From Alphaproteobacteria bacterium (GTDB taxonomy: Bacteria > Pseudomonadota > Alphaproteobacteria > Micropepsales > Micropepsaceae), in assembly GCA_013140995.1 (NCBI GenBank), contig JABFRX010000286.1, positions 1-35,394 of the forward strand: DNA of 35,394 nt, given 5' to 3'. The translations under genes were made by a program, and so were the position numbers. This document shows positions 34,180-35,394 of this stretch, in pieces; the first letter of the stretch is position 1, and every line of letters begins with the position of its first letter. The notes under the pieces are model-generated. The model saw only the letters and a program-made list of their open reading frames with translations, ran no database searches and was not told where the DNA came from.

Positions 34180-35394
34180 ATGTCTCGTTTCATTCTTCTT
34201 TCTTCAGCTGCGTTGGTTTCGCTTTTGGCGGCGCCCGTGCGCGCCGATGAGCCGGTCGAAAAAGTCGTCGTTACTGCGAGCCGGATCGGCGCAGTTTCCC
34301 CCGATCGGCTCGGCACGGCGGTTACTGTTATCGACCGTTCTCAGTTGGAAGAGCGGCAGACCGTTTTCTTGTCGGATGCTTTGCGCGATGTGCCGGGCGT
34401 TGCGGTCAGCCGTCTGGGTGCGCCCGGAAGCTTGACGCAGGTGCGCATGCGCGGCGCCGAGGGGAACCACACGCTGGTGCTGCTCGACGGCGCCGACATC
34501 AGCGATCCGTACGCTGGCGAGTTCGACTTCGCGGGGCTAGTCGCTGGCGACATCGAACGGGTCGAAATTCTGCGCGGAAGCCAGAGCGCGCTCTACGGTT
34601 CCGACGCTGTGGGCGGGGTGATCAATATCATCCCACGGCGCGGCAGCGGCGCACTTGGGTTCGAAGCGTTCGCGCAAGGTGGATCGTTCAACACCTGGCA
34701 GACTGGCGCAAATGCGGGCTACGGCGACGACACGGCGGATGTTTTTCTCAGTGCCAGCCATCAGGCGACATCTGGCACGAATATTTCGCGTTTCGGATCG
34801 GAGCACGATGGCGAGCGAGACTCGTCGCTTTTCTTCAATGCGGGCCTGCGTCCCGCGGAGAATATCGAGCTTCGGGCTCTGCTGCGCTACGTCGACACAT
34901 ACGCGGAGACGGACCCGCAAGACTTCAGTTTCCCGCCCACGCCGACGTCGGGTTTCATCGTCGACGGCGACGAGAAGACGACCACGACCCAACTCTACGG
35001 CGCGGTCTCGGCGGAGGTTTCCGCTCTCAGCGATCGCTGGCAGACGCGGCTGACTTACGCGTTCGCGGATGTGGCGCGCGACAATTTCGGGTCGCTGTTT
35101 TCGGCAAGCGAAGGGGATCGTTCGAAACTGAGCCTCGTCTCGGGCTTCGGATTCGACACAGGCGAGGCGCAGCACAAGCTCGCCGGCGCCGTCGACTGGC
35201 GGTGGGAGAGTTTCTCGAATGCGGTACCCGCATTCGCCATTCTGGCACGCGGCGACACGGACACGACCGGGTTTGTCGGCACGTATGACCTCTCGTTCGG
35301 CGCGTTCGACGGTGGGATCGCGTTCCGGCACGACAGCAACGACCGGTTCAAAGACGCCGACACGTACCGTGTCCAGGCAAGCTACCGGCTGACC
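34180..35394 (+). CDS. btuB: BtuB-like TonB-dependent receptor, 3' end outside window
   Basis: From ATG 34180 an open frame runs 405 codons to the right edge. It has a signal peptide (MSRFILLSSAALVSLLAAPVRA), the TonB box EKVVVTASR, a plug domain with LSDALRDVPGVAV, MRGAEGNHTLVLLDG and the RVEILRGSQSALYGSDAVGGVINII block, and the start of the beta-barrel. Placement right after a cobalamin riboswitch identifies it as the vitamin B12 receptor BtuB, which uses TonB energy for uptake. GGGG sits 5 bases upstream of the ATG. Periplasmic BtuF and the BtuCD transporter are not in this window. Confidence 0.9.
   Translation, partial: MSRFILLSSAALVSLLAAPVRADEPVEKVVVTASRIGAVSPDRLGTAVTVIDRSQLEERQTVFLSDALRDVPGVAVSRLGAPGSLTQVRMRGAEGNHTLVLLDGADISDPYAGEFDFAGLVAGDIERVEILRGSQSALYGSDAVGGVINIIPRRGSGALGFEAFAQGGSFNTWQTGANAGYGDDTADVFLSASHQATSGTNISRFGSEHDGERDSSLFFNAGLRPAENIELRALLRYVDTYAETDPQDFSFPPTPTSGFIVDGDEKTTTTQLYGAVSAEVSALSDRWQTRLTYAFADVARDNFGSLFSASEGDRSKLSLVSGFGFDTGEAQHKLAGAVDWRWESFSNAVPAFAILARGDTDTTGFVGTYDLSFGAFDGGIAFRHDSNDRFKDADTYRVQASYRLT

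Noticed and set aside
1-35394. CRISPR arrays, tRNA or rRNA genes
   Set aside because: No regularly spaced direct repeats and no tRNA or rRNA signature were seen on either strand.

Overview
The window looks like a chromosomal piece of a high-GC alphaproteobacterium. This is an inference from the sdhE-mfd gene order, two TonB-dependent receptors, an OmpA-like envelope protein and generally GC-rich codons; Caulobacterales/Hyphomonadaceae relatives are my best guess, but no rRNA or marker gene fixes it. Most of it is ordinary coding DNA, read on both strands in short operons. Both ends cut genes: a histidine phosphatase at the left edge and a BtuB-type receptor at the right edge.

Layout. 1-4.1 kb: histidine phosphatase and alpha-methylacyl-CoA racemase (overlapping), a proline-rich secreted protein, an SDR oxidoreductase and a DsbA/FrnE-like thiol protein. 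4.1-7.5 kb: an inverted-repeat element, feoB-feoA with a Fur-box-like palindrome, and a CPBP membrane protease. 7.5-8.9 kb: an islet that looks lower in GC, with a HigBA toxin-antitoxin pair and a HEPN-like gene. 8.9-16.7 kb: YgiQ radical SAM enzyme, a second inverted-repeat element, a membrane-anchored Mrr-like protein, a DUF4892/OmpA protein, a two-domain SDH/ClpP-fold protease, and a DUF900 hydrolase. 16.7-17.6 kb: a RAYT transposase bracketed by two near-identical REP pairs. 17.5-23.4 kb: mfd and sdhE, then a hydrolase/membrane/TRIC operon. 23.4-27.1 kb: three exported proteins (a protease-like protein lacking two catalytic residues, a Het-C/phospholipase C-like protein, an IroE-like esterase). 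27.1-31.3 kb: a small HTH regulator with a DUF2178-type membrane protein and paired operators, then a ZnuD-like receptor with a DUF2946-like protein and small membrane/unknown genes. 31.4-35.4 kb: a fatty acid hydroxylase, a class III adenylate cyclase, and a cobalamin riboswitch in front of a BtuB-like receptor.

Themes. Metal and cofactor uptake recurs: FeoAB for ferrous iron, a ZnuD-like receptor probably for zinc, BtuB under B12 control, and an IroE-like esterase. The parts most worth a second look are catalytically altered or duplicated proteins (13416-15119, 23479-24666, 11360-12334), the REP/RAYT unit, two hairpin elements whose arms are built from iterated 7-mers, the paired 7-4-7 operators at 27863-27919, and the HEPN-like gene beside HigBA.
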